Source: an uncultured Veillonella sp. (lineage in GTDB: Bacteria; Bacillota_C; Negativicutes; Veillonellales; Veillonellaceae). From it: DNA of 5,763 nucleotides. The stretch spans positions 1 to 5,763 of the forward strand of contig CAAFRK010000262.1 in the NCBI GenBank assembly GCA_900765235.1, written 5' to 3'. Made by a program: the position numbers and the translations under genes. Within the stretch, counting starts at the first letter, position 1, and each line of letters begins with the position of its first letter. Shown in pieces: positions 1 to 5,627 of this stretch. The notes under the pieces are model-generated. The model saw only the letters and a program-made list of their open reading frames with translations, searched no databases and was not told the DNA's origin.

Positions 1-331
1 CCTCAAAGCCGAGGGATATATCGATATGTGTACCATAGGCACGTTGTAATTGACGACCTAATTCTAGATAGCTATCAACTTGGTTTAATTTCAAAGACGC
101 TGTGTCATAGGCCTTTTGGTCACCACCGTATTCAGCTGCAAAAGCCTTTGGCAACGGCGCATGCTCTGTAAGGCATACCTTTTCAATGCGCAACTCGATG
201 GCCTTTTCAATCATCAATGCAGTTCGGTCCCCACTACCATGTGGACACAATTCTGTATGCACATGACCATCTACAAGACGGCTGCGATACTTACTGTATC
301 CAACGAACTGCCGTTCATCTTTCATGTTCAT
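1..331 (-). CDS. hisJ: Histidinol-phosphatase, HisJ/PHP family (3' part cut by window edge)
   Basis: Only the first 110 codons are present; the gene runs off the left edge. The translation begins MNMKDERQFVGY and carries the PHP metal-binding signature DGHVHTELCPHG (His23, His25, His31), then LTEHAPLP (Glu56, His57), and reaches LGFE, whose Glu110 matches the bridging glutamate of PHP enzymes. The DGHxHTxxCPHG and TEHAPLP pair is very close to Bacillus HisJ, which dephosphorylates histidinol phosphate in the cytoplasm in histidine biosynthesis. Family members are about 260-280 residues, so roughly 40% is visible. I start at 331 because AGGGTG lies five bases upstream; an in-frame ATG at 325 is an alternative. 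It lies 86 bases downstream of the acetyltransferase gene on the same strand. No other his gene is visible, so a different PHP phosphoesterase cannot be excluded. Confidence 0.85.
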   Translation of the reverse strand, partial: MNMKDERQFVGYSKYRSRLVDGHVHTELCPHGSGDRTALMIEKAIELRIEKVCLTEHAPLPKAFAAEYGGDQKAYDTASLKLNQVDSYLELGRQLQRAYGTHIDISLGFE

Positions 332-343
332 TCAATCACCCTA

Positions 344-364
344 TTCGCCCTACCCCTTGGCGAA
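344..364. other. Short inverted repeat in the leader of the hisJ-like gene
   Basis: TTCGCC and GGCGAA arms (6 bp) are separated by 9 bases. The repeat ends 12 bases upstream of the chosen start codon, just before the AGGGTG ribosome binding site. There is no T-run on either side, so it is not a standard terminator. It may be a small leader hairpin or chance. The rest of the 332-417 gap shows no convincing promoter. Confidence 0.25.
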
Positions 365-417
365 CCCTTATCTATCATCTGTACCTTATTAGTCTTTACT
401 TTAATATCTACGTTTTA

Positions 418-918
418 TTATACCAATAATGCGTATGTTTCGGTATCCTGATATTTACCATGTTTGAAACCAACTTGAGGTGTTAGTCCACAATAAGTAA
501 ATCCAAAACGCTCGTGTAACTTGGTGCTACCTTCGTTGCCTGCGGTAATAACGGAAACCACATTGTGTAACAATGGGTCATTCTTTGCTATTTCCAAGAT
601 ATGGGCCATCAATTGTGTAGCAATGCCTTTACCACGGTATTCTTGATGAATGTAAATGGATAACTCTACCGTACTTTTATAGGCCTCTTTAGGTCGATAT
701 GGTGAAAGCGATGCATAACCTGCCACCACACCATTAACGGTACCTACTATAATCGGATGGTGCTCGTCACTATGAGCCTCATACCACTCATGCCACTCTG
801 GCAATGTACGCGCCTCAAGATCAAGCGTTGCTACGCCGTTCACAACCTCGTAATTATAAATATCTAAACAAGCTGCGATATCATTAATTCTAGCACGGCG
901 AATATTTAAATTATTCAT
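418..918 (-). CDS. GNAT N-acetyltransferase, phosphinothricin/methionine sulfoximine type
   Basis: A complete 166-residue single-domain GNAT enzyme, the normal length for the family. It should transfer acetyl from acetyl-CoA to the amino group of a small amino-acid-like substrate. The acetyl-CoA pyrophosphate loop is visible as YRGKGIA at residues 94-100 (R-x-x-G-x-A), preceded by the STVELSIYIH strand (82-91). NEGSTKLHERFGF (128-140) is the typical C-terminal helix and strand. GYASLSPYRP and the PQVGFKHGKYQD tail resemble the PAT/YncA (MnaT) branch, whose members acetylate phosphinothricin, methionine sulfoximine or methionine sulfone. The substrate is therefore inferred from branch similarity. 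The ATG at 918 follows a purine-rich GGAAGAAGAG, and the gene begins 20 bases after the Fic stop codon, so co-transcription is plausible. Composition resembles the hisJ and ecf genes more than fic. Confidence 0.9.
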   Translation of the reverse strand: MNNLNIRRARINDIAACLDIYNYEVVNGVATLDLEARTLPEWHEWYEAHSDEHHPIIVGTVNGVVAGYASLSPYRPKEAYKSTVELSIYIHQEYRGKGIATQLMAHILEIAKNDPLLHNVVSVITAGNEGSTKLHERFGFTYCGLTPQVGFKHGKYQDTETYALLV

Positions 919-938
919 AGTAACTCTTCTTCCATATA

Positions 939-2159
939 TTACTGAATAGAACTCAATATAGATTTCTTTAATTTAAAATGCTCTGTTTTACCTACTTTTT
1001 GAACTTTAAGATGTTCACGTGGTATATATTTAATCCGTTCATATATAGTTTTTTTACTCTTCCCTAAATTTTTCCATAACTCTTCTCGAGTAATTCCTGG
1101 TCCAATCATAAATAGAGATGTCTGTAATAAGATATAATATATGTCTTGAAGCAGTTCATCTGTAATTCCTTGGTTAATAAAAAACTGATCTAATTGATCA
1201 CAGGCATTACGTAATCGTTCCAACCGTGTATTAAGTAATTCACTTAAATTATCAAGGGTATCAACTAAAAAAGTTAAAAATTGAATGATAAAAGGAGTCA
1301 AATCCCCTCCATTGCGCTCTGACGTAGTATTAGTAAAGCTTTTATAATATTTGGAACGATTAGCCTTTATTAAAGCGGATAAACGCAAGGCTACCAATGG
1401 ATGAAAATCCTTTGATAAATATGAAGAAGAAATATATCTATTCATACGTCCATTACCATCATAAAAAGGATGAATATAACCAAACATATAATGAAATACT
1501 GCTACACGAATTGGCAGTTGTATCTCATTATTATTTAAGAACTCCAGTGCTACAGTCATAAGTCTGATTATTTCTGATTCCGGTGTAGTTCCTATATGAA
1601 TCTCTCTATCATATCCATCATAAACGGAAACTGGATCACGTCTAAAAATTATACCATCTAGTTTATTTTTCTCTTCAATTTCATTAGATACTAACTCATC
1701 ATATAGAGCTCTAATCTCTTCATTTGTACAGAATTCTTTATGCCCTGATGCATTTAATATATCTCTGTATTTTGATACAACACTACTAAACCGTTTTATC
1801 TCAGTAATATTTGTATCAATAGCCTCTTGAATCTCTCTTCTGCTACTATGAACACCTTCAATATCATTACTAGCCTTAATTTCTTCTACCAAAAATGTAT
1901 TTAGTAAGTGCGGATGCATAATCAATGGAACTTGTTTTAATAAATCTAGAAAAGCTGAATGCTTTCGCTCCAGTTGAATCATTACATCAAGAATATCTTT
2001 ATGATACATGAAAAAAGCAGGAAAACTCTTTTTTCTATTAATTTGTGCTATTGATAGGTCGATACGTTCCGTATTTTCAGATGCATATCGTGCATCAAGA
2101 ATCTCTTGCCACTTTTCTTCGCATTTATAAAATATTTTATGTAAAGGTTCATATGACAT
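939..2159 (-). CDS. Fic family protein, class II (N-terminal inhibitory helix, C-terminal winged helix)
   Basis: A complete 406-residue Fic-domain protein. Fic enzymes usually transfer AMP from ATP to a hydroxyl side chain of a target protein. The catalytic loop is canonical: HPFYDGNGRMNR at 230-241, with His230, Asp234, Arg238 and Arg241 all present. The inhibitory motif (S/T)xxxE(G/N) is SNDIEG at 97-102, upstream of the Fic core, which makes this class II, held inactive until Glu101 is displaced. The flap region (about 178-195, DREIHIGTTPESEI) is recognisable. A helical, coiled-coil-like stretch covers about 297-330, and a winged-helix segment (ITREELWKNLGKSKKTIYERI) near 356-376 ends the chain. 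The start at 2159 is supported by GAAAGG nine bases upstream. The gene is much more AT-rich than the ecf operon, consistent with transfer. No separate antitoxin gene lies beside it. The target is unknown. Confidence 0.93.
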   Translation of the reverse strand: MSYEPLHKIFYKCEEKWQEILDARYASENTERIDLSIAQINRKKSFPAFFMYHKDILDVMIQLERKHSAFLDLLKQVPLIMHPHLLNTFLVEEIKASNDIEGVHSSRREIQEAIDTNITEIKRFSSVVSKYRDILNASGHKEFCTNEEIRALYDELVSNEIEEKNKLDGIIFRRDPVSVYDGYDREIHIGTTPESEIIRLMTVALEFLNNNEIQLPIRVAVFHYMFGYIHPFYDGNGRMNRYISSSYLSKDFHPLVALRLSALIKANRSKYYKSFTNTTSERNGGDLTPFIIQFLTFLVDTLDNLSELLNTRLERLRNACDQLDQFFINQGITDELLQDIYYILLQTSLFMIGPGITREELWKNLGKSKKTIYERIKYIPREHLKVQKVGKTEHFKLKKSILSSIQ

Positions 2160-2202
2160 GGCGTTTTACCTTTCATAATCCATTAAAATGTAAAAATTGT
2201 AA

Positions 2203-2231
2203 ATTTTACTTTTATACCCCCAATATAACAA
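2203..2231 (-). promoter_or_regulatory. Candidate promoter for the fic (and possibly GNAT-hisJ) transcript
   Basis: On the minus strand, TTGTTA (2226-2231, 4/6 to the -35 consensus) is 17 bases from TAAAAT (2203-2208, 5/6 to the -10). Transcription would start near 2196 and leave a leader of about 37 bases with the GAAAGG ribosome binding site. The -35 touches the end of the upstream terminator stem. The region is AT-rich, so chance matches are likely. TATAAA at 2211-2216 is an alternative -10 without a good -35. Confidence 0.35.
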
Positions 2232-2270
2232 AACTGAGTAGTAAAAACAACGTTTTTTACCACTCAGTTT
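2231..2270 (-). terminator. Rho-independent terminator of the ecf operon
   Basis: A 17-bp stem (2231-2247 with 2254-2270) closes a 6-base loop. The only non-Watson-Crick position, 2240/2261, is A-C in plus-strand RNA but a U-G wobble in minus-strand RNA, so the hairpin is fully paired only in the minus transcript. There it ends in UUUUGUUAU. It lies about 136 bases beyond the ecfT stop and just before the fic promoter region, which separates the two transcription units. Its outer stem is GC-poor, so strength is uncertain. Confidence 0.65.
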
Positions 2271-2271
2271 A

Positions 2272-2406
2272 TATATTTTGATATATACATAAGTAAAAAG
2301 TTCTTATATTACTCATATATACTTTCATCATATTTATTTTTATGACTCAAGAACTAATACACTTCTATAAAATCAAAATTATTCTCTCACTTAATATATA
2401 AGTACA
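2272..2406. other. AT-rich spacer between ecfT stop and terminator
   Basis: These 135 bases are very AT-rich and contain no credible coding frame on either strand. One weak feature is a 7-bp inverted repeat, AGTTCTT (2299-2305) and AAGAACT (2349-2355), with a 43-base loop. In the minus orientation it is followed by TTTTT, so it could be a poor second terminator. I see nothing else. Confidence 0.4.
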
Positions 2407-3075
2407 TCACACAATAACGAATAGTAGTATTGTAATAACAATCAATGCGCCAATCACTGCGTAATCGATTTGTTTCAAGCCTACGGATGCAGCAAAGCTA
2501 TGTGTAGGACCACCAAAGCCACGTAGTTCTAAGGACAATGCCATTGTTTCGGAGCGGCCCAAGGATTTTAAGAGCAATGGTTGGATAACGGATGCATAGG
2601 ATTTGATGCGTTTAATGAAGTTGCCTTCTAAGGATAGGCCACGGCAAGCTTGCGCTTCTTGTACGGCGTGGCTTTCAGCAATGAAGTCAGGCACGAAGCG
2701 AAGTGCTGCAGTGAACATAAATGCATATTCATAAGGAATTTTGCATTGTGTTACGAGCGCTGCTGTAAGGTCTTGCAATTTTGTGGTTGCCAACAAGCAG
2801 ATGAATACAAGTGTCATAGCGAGCATGCGCAAGCCAGATACGATAGCAGATGTTACATCGCCACTGCCGAGAAATTGAACGATGCCAAGGAATACGGCAA
2901 AGCTAGTCAACGCCACAACGGCCTTACGTTGTTTAATCAATAGACCTGCAACGAATAACACAACAAGTTCTACAACGACTAAGGCCAATAGAGATGCCCA
3001 GTCACGCAATAGAATGGCCCACACGGATACGGCGAGGGTCATCAAGATTTTTGTTAACGGTACTAAACGTTCCAT
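2407..3075 (-). CDS. ecfT: ECF transporter transmembrane component EcfT
   Basis: A 222-residue membrane protein, slightly short for EcfT. EcfT is the scaffold that couples ATP hydrolysis by the paired EcfA ATPases to movement of the S component in the cytoplasmic membrane. Hydrophobic segments lie near 9-45, 52-70, 76-96 and 203-222. The cytoplasmic coupling helices carry both family signatures: AQACRG at 141-146 (usual form AQxxRG) and LELRGFG at 182-188. The two arginines that contact the ATPases, Arg145 and Arg185, are both present. The ATG at 3075 has a strong AGGAGGG site whose first bases are the stop codon of the upstream ATPase gene, with only nine bases between the genes, so translation is probably coupled. 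It is the last gene of the operon; the terminator at 2231-2270 follows. Function as EcfT is secure; substrate is set by the S domain. Confidence 0.93.
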   Translation of the reverse strand: MERLVPLTKILMTLAVSVWAILLRDWASLLALVVVELVVLFVAGLLIKQRKAVVALTSFAVFLGIVQFLGSGDVTSAIVSGLRMLAMTLVFICLLATTKLQDLTAALVTQCKIPYEYAFMFTAALRFVPDFIAESHAVQEAQACRGLSLEGNFIKRIKSYASVIQPLLLKSLGRSETMALSLELRGFGGPTHSFAASVGLKQIDYAVIGALIVITILLFVIV

Positions 3076-3079
3076 ATGT

Positions 3080-3086
3080 CCCTCCT
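3080..3086 (-). promoter_or_regulatory. Ribosome binding site of ecfT overlapping the ATPase stop codon
   Basis: Minus-strand AGGAGGG shares AG with the TAG stop (3085-3087) of the upstream ATPase gene and lies four bases from the ATG at 3075. It is the strongest Shine-Dalgarno in the window and fixes the ecfT start. Confidence 0.75.
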
Positions 3087-3897
3087 ATTTCCCGCTCAAC
3101 TGAGCCACTAACTTAGATTTCAATTCATCCATGGATTTGCAATAGCCTAGGGATGGTACCGCTAGTGAAAGTTCCACACTTGGCGGTTTAGTAAGGCCTA
3201 GGTCTTGCAATTCGTCCGTAGATTTCTTGAACAATTCTTCTGGACTGCCATCAAAGGCAACTGTTTGGTTACCCATGATGAGCGCACGGCTACATTCGCT
3301 AGCCATGATTTCCATATCATGTGTAATGAGAAGGATCGTAATGCCTTCTTGATTAAGTTGACGCAATAAAGCTAACAACTCTTTAGTTTCCTTACCATCT
3401 TGACCACTTGTTGGTTCGTCGAGGATGAGGATTTTAGATTGCATCGCTAATGCAGAAGCGATAGCAACGCGTTGCTTTTCGCCGCGGCGCAATGTTGGAG
3501 GATATGCATCACGTAAGTGAGCGATACCTGTGCGCTCCAACACTTCATCGACGATGTGTTTCACTTCGGATTTACTGCGTCCCAAGGACTCAGGACCGAA
3601 GGCAACCTCTGTCGCTACGGTTGGTCTGAACATTTGGCGATCTGGTTGTTGGAATACATAACCGATAAATTGACCACGTTTAGATGGCGGCATAGATGTA
3701 ATATCTGTGCCGTTATAGTACATACGGCCTTCACTAGCCTTTTCAAGGCCTACGAGCAAACGAGTGATAGTCGTTTTACCACAACCATTGCGACCACCTA
3801 TGGCGATATATTCACCGCCTTCGATGGTGAAAGTCACATCACGGAAGATGTCTACGGATGGCACATAGCCAAAGCGGATATTTTCAACCTTAAGCAT
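3085..3897 (-). CDS. ecfA: ECF transporter ATPase (second, stand-alone EcfA) with degenerate signature motif
   Basis: A 270-residue ABC ATPase that should pair with the ATPase half of the upstream fusion and drive the transporter through EcfT. Numbering from ATG 3897: Walker A GRNGCGKTT 35-43 (Lys41), Q-loop VFQQPDRQ 81-88 (Gln83), Walker B ILILDE 156-161 (Asp160, Glu161), D-loop SGQD 164-167 and switch His193 (ITHD). The signature is LRRGE at 136-140 where LSGGQ/E is usual: the serine and first glycine are both arginine, although the following KQRVAIA is normal. After about residue 220 comes a C-terminal region of EcfA type. The frame stays open to a TTG at 3930, but MLKVENIRFGY is the usual EcfA beginning and a purine-rich AAGGAAAGGA lies upstream of 3897, so I chose 3897. 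The start overlaps the end of the fusion gene by eight bases (ATGCTTAA). Confidence 0.92.
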   Translation of the reverse strand: MLKVENIRFGYVPSVDIFRDVTFTIEGGEYIAIGGRNGCGKTTITRLLVGLEKASEGRMYYNGTDITSMPPSKRGQFIGYVFQQPDRQMFRPTVATEVAFGPESLGRSKSEVKHIVDEVLERTGIAHLRDAYPPTLRRGEKQRVAIASALAMQSKILILDEPTSGQDGKETKELLALLRQLNQEGITILLITHDMEIMASECSRALIMGNQTVAFDGSPEELFKKSTDELQDLGLTKPPSVELSLAVPSLGYCKSMDELKSKLVAQLSGK

Positions 3898-5485
3898 GAG
3901 CGCCACCGTCCTTTCCTTGTACATCATCAACGCGTTGAATTGGTTGTTTATTCTCTACTGTATTAGATTGATTAGCTGGAGAGTTGCTTTCACCATGCAC
4001 CTCGTTTTGAATAGCGTGAGCCATTTCAATTTGGTGCAAGCCCTTGATAGCAGACTCGATGCTGAGCCATGGTTCATCACTATGGTAACCAGCTTGTTCA
4101 AGTTCCATGTACGTTGTGAACACAGATGGCAATGCATCTACGTGAATATTGTGTTCGTACATATAACGAAGTGTAGTCGGTACATCCGCATCACATGCGA
4201 TAGAGCCATCCACCATGAGAGCCATGCGGTTTGCATACGGCAATACAGCGTGCAAATCATGGTCGATAACAACAACGGTAATACCGTGTTTTTGATTTAA
4301 ATCACCTACGAGGCGATATAATTCTGCAGTCCCATCTGGGTCAAGGGAGCTTGTTGGTTCATCAAGCACAAGAACTGTAGGGTTCGTAGCCAATACGGAA
4401 GCGATGGCCAAACGTTGACGTTGACCACCAGACAAGCTGGTAATCTTACGGTCTTCTAAGCCTACAAGACCAACTTGCTTAAATACCTCTTCGGAACGAG
4501 CTTTAATAGTTTCACGGTCATAACCGCGGTTTTCCATAGCAAAAGCAACTTCTTCACGAACAGTCATCGTTACGAGTTGCGTATCATAGTCGGCAAGAAC
4601 TACACCGATATGGTTCGCAAGCTCTGGAATTTCCATTTGCGTAGTCGCTTTACCATCTACAAAGACCATACCTTCAAGACGGCCACCGTAGAATTTAGGC
4701 ACAGCCCCTACCATAGCCATGCAAAGAGTACTTTTACCACAACCTGCAGGACCAGTCACAACGAGGAAGTCCCCATCATGTACGTCGAGATTGATATTTT
4801 CAAGAGACGGTGTAGTCGCCTTAGGATGATAATAATTTACGTGCTCAATAGAGATTTTGGCTTGGCGCTCAGGTAAAATTGTCATATGACTGTGGTCAGA
4901 CGTCAATTGATCTGCACTTGGCAACATACCGCGTTTGGAGAATAAACGTTGTGCCGGAATGTATAAGATTGGCGTAATAGCGCCATTTAAAGCACCTACG
5001 ATAAGCACCAATGGCCACATGCCGTACATGTATACATTATTAGGCAAACCAAGCACTTGCCATAAGAGGGTAACGAAGATACCACCAGATACAACAGTCG
5101 CTAAGAAACCAGATACGATTGGCGTTAAATCAAAACCGCCGATTTTACGGAACTTCATGGACAACATAGCACGTGTTACGAGAGCCGCTGTCAACGCCCC
5201 GCCTGGTTCAGACAACAAGTTACCATAAGGGAATGCTGACTTAGATGTCAAAACATTGATAAGGGCAGCTACAAGGCCAATCCCCAATGTTTGACTCAAA
5301 CTAGGACGTGTCAATAAAATAGCTACGCAGTACGTAGCAATCGTCCAGTTCGGCGTTACCCCAGCCACACTAGGGCTCACCAAATGCAATATCGTGCCCA
5401 ATGCGAGCATCAATGTGCTGACAGTGACCCATCTAAACTGGCCACCCTGCACATGCGTGTACACAAGATCTTGAATCCGTTCCAT
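3890..5485 (-). CDS. Fusion of TrpP-like ECF S component and ECF ATPase (S-A1)
   Basis: A 531-residue protein joining two parts normally made separately. Residues about 17-180 form six hydrophobic helices (near 17-38, 45-60, 63-80, 95-110, 122-145, 155-177). The pattern resembles the Bacillus TrpP tryptophan-transporter family, for example LALGTILHLVSP followed by a proline-containing loop and later SAFPYGNLLSEPGGALTA. This half would bind substrate in the membrane. Residues about 210-445 are an ABC ATPase: Walker A GPAGCGKST 245-253, signature LSGGQ 351-355, Walker B VLVLDEP 371-377, D-loop SSLD 379-382, switch His409. The Q-loop Gln is replaced by Ala298 (VVLADYDTQ). The tail from about 490 is polar, rich in Asn and Gln, and probably disordered. 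The ATG at 5485 follows AAAGAGG with five bases between. It is the first gene of the operon. Tryptophan or a related compound is my inferred substrate. Confidence 0.88.
   Translation of the reverse strand: MERIQDLVYTHVQGGQFRWVTVSTLMLALGTILHLVSPSVAGVTPNWTIATYCVAILLTRPSLSQTLGIGLVAALINVLTSKSAFPYGNLLSEPGGALTAALVTRAMLSMKFRKIGGFDLTPIVSGFLATVVSGGIFVTLLWQVLGLPNNVYMYGMWPLVLIVGALNGAITPILYIPAQRLFSKRGMLPSADQLTSDHSHMTILPERQAKISIEHVNYYHPKATTPSLENINLDVHDGDFLVVTGPAGCGKSTLCMAMVGAVPKFYGGRLEGMVFVDGKATTQMEIPELANHIGVVLADYDTQLVTMTVREEVAFAMENRGYDRETIKARSEEVFKQVGLVGLEDRKITSLSGGQRQRLAIASVLATNPTVLVLDEPTSSLDPDGTAELYRLVGDLNQKHGITVVVIDHDLHAVLPYANRMALMVDGSIACDADVPTTLRYMYEHNIHVDALPSVFTTYMELEQAGYHSDEPWLSIESAIKGLHQIEMAHAIQNEVHGESNSPANQSNTVENKQPIQRVDDVQGKDGGAHA
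3909..3918 (-). promoter_or_regulatory. Purine-rich ribosome binding site deciding the ATPase start
   Basis: Minus-strand AAGGAAAGGA lies inside the end of the fusion gene, 11 bases before the ATG at 3897; a weaker GGTGG (3903-3907) is five bases away. No comparable site precedes the upstream in-frame TTG/ATG codons at 3930, 3927 and 3924, which supports the shorter 270-residue product. Confidence 0.5.
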
Positions 5486-5521
5486 AATAGCCTCTTTTCT
5501 AAAAATGAATATATAGTGTCT

Positions 5522-5549
5522 ATTGTAACATCCTTCGAGAATTTGTTAA
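5522..5549 (-). promoter_or_regulatory. Promoter of the ecf operon (extended -10)
   Basis: On the minus strand, TTAACA (5544-5549, 5/6 to consensus) is separated by 16 bases from TACAAT (5522-5527, 5/6). TGT directly precedes the -10, giving an extended -10 element. Transcription would start near 5515 and leave a leader of only about 30 bases before ATG 5485. That is too short for a riboswitch, T-box or TRAP leader, so control is more likely at initiation. Confidence 0.7.
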
Positions 5550-5553
5550 AGCC

Positions 5554-5579
5554 AAGATACTATTAATAAATAGTATCTT
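5554..5579. promoter_or_regulatory. Perfect 11-bp inverted repeat next to the ecf -35: candidate operator
   Basis: AAGATACTATT and AATAGTATCTT are perfect reverse complements around a 4-base centre (AATA). The repeat ends five bases upstream of the -35 box. In the minus orientation it is followed by GGC, not T's, so it does not read as a terminator for the upstream gene. A dimeric regulator site is the simplest reading, but the regulator is not visible and the arms are AT-rich. Confidence 0.5.
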
Positions 5580-5593
5580 TATCATATGATAAA
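5578..5593. repeat. 16-bp perfect palindrome
   Basis: TTTATCATATGATAAA is self-complementary with no spacer. It lies between the candidate operator and the terminator hairpin and overlaps each by two bases. It could be a second protein-binding site or AT-rich structure; no family match is claimed. Confidence 0.45.
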
Positions 5594-5622
5594 AAGCACC
5601 ATCTATTAACGATAGTGCTTTT
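5592..5622 (-). terminator. Rho-independent terminator of the upstream toxin gene
   Basis: AAAAGCAC (5592-5599) pairs with GTGCTTTT (5615-5622), and ATC (5601-5603) pairs with GAT (5611-5613) around a 7-base loop. The one interior mismatch (5600/5614) is C-A in plus-strand RNA but a G-U wobble in minus-strand RNA. In that orientation the stem ends in five U's. It begins five bases after the toxin stop codon and isolates the toxin gene from the ecf promoter. Confidence 0.8.
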
Positions 5623-5627
5623 AAGAA

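Noticed and set aside
116..451. Plus-strand 111-codon open frame
   Set aside because: It lies antisense to the hisJ-like gene, whose metal-binding motifs are unmistakable, and it has no supported ribosome binding site or family match.
2175..2203. Alternative fic promoter TTTACA-17-GATTAT
   Set aside because: The predicted start of transcription would be near 2168, inside or after the GAAAGG ribosome binding site, so the message would lose it.
3898..3930. Longer form of the second ATPase starting at TTG 3930 or ATG 3927/3924
   Set aside because: No ribosome binding site precedes these codons, the extra 11 residues are not EcfA-like, and it would enlarge the overlap with the fusion gene to 41 bases. 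ATG 3897 fits the family start and spacing better.
3517..4300. Plus-strand open frames of 134-149 codons opposite the ecf ATPase genes
   Set aside because: They are antisense to well-conserved ATPase sequence, show no recognisable domain, and their composition follows from the minus-strand codons.
5486..5521. Riboswitch, T-box or TRAP leader before the ecf operon
   Set aside because: The leader predicted from the promoter is only about 30 bases and holds no repeated GAG/UAG triplets, T-box or aptamer-like structure.
5554..5579. Inverted repeat read as a second terminator for the toxin gene
   Set aside because: In minus-strand RNA the stem is followed by GGCUUU and not a U-run, and the toxin gene already has a better terminator at 5592-5622.
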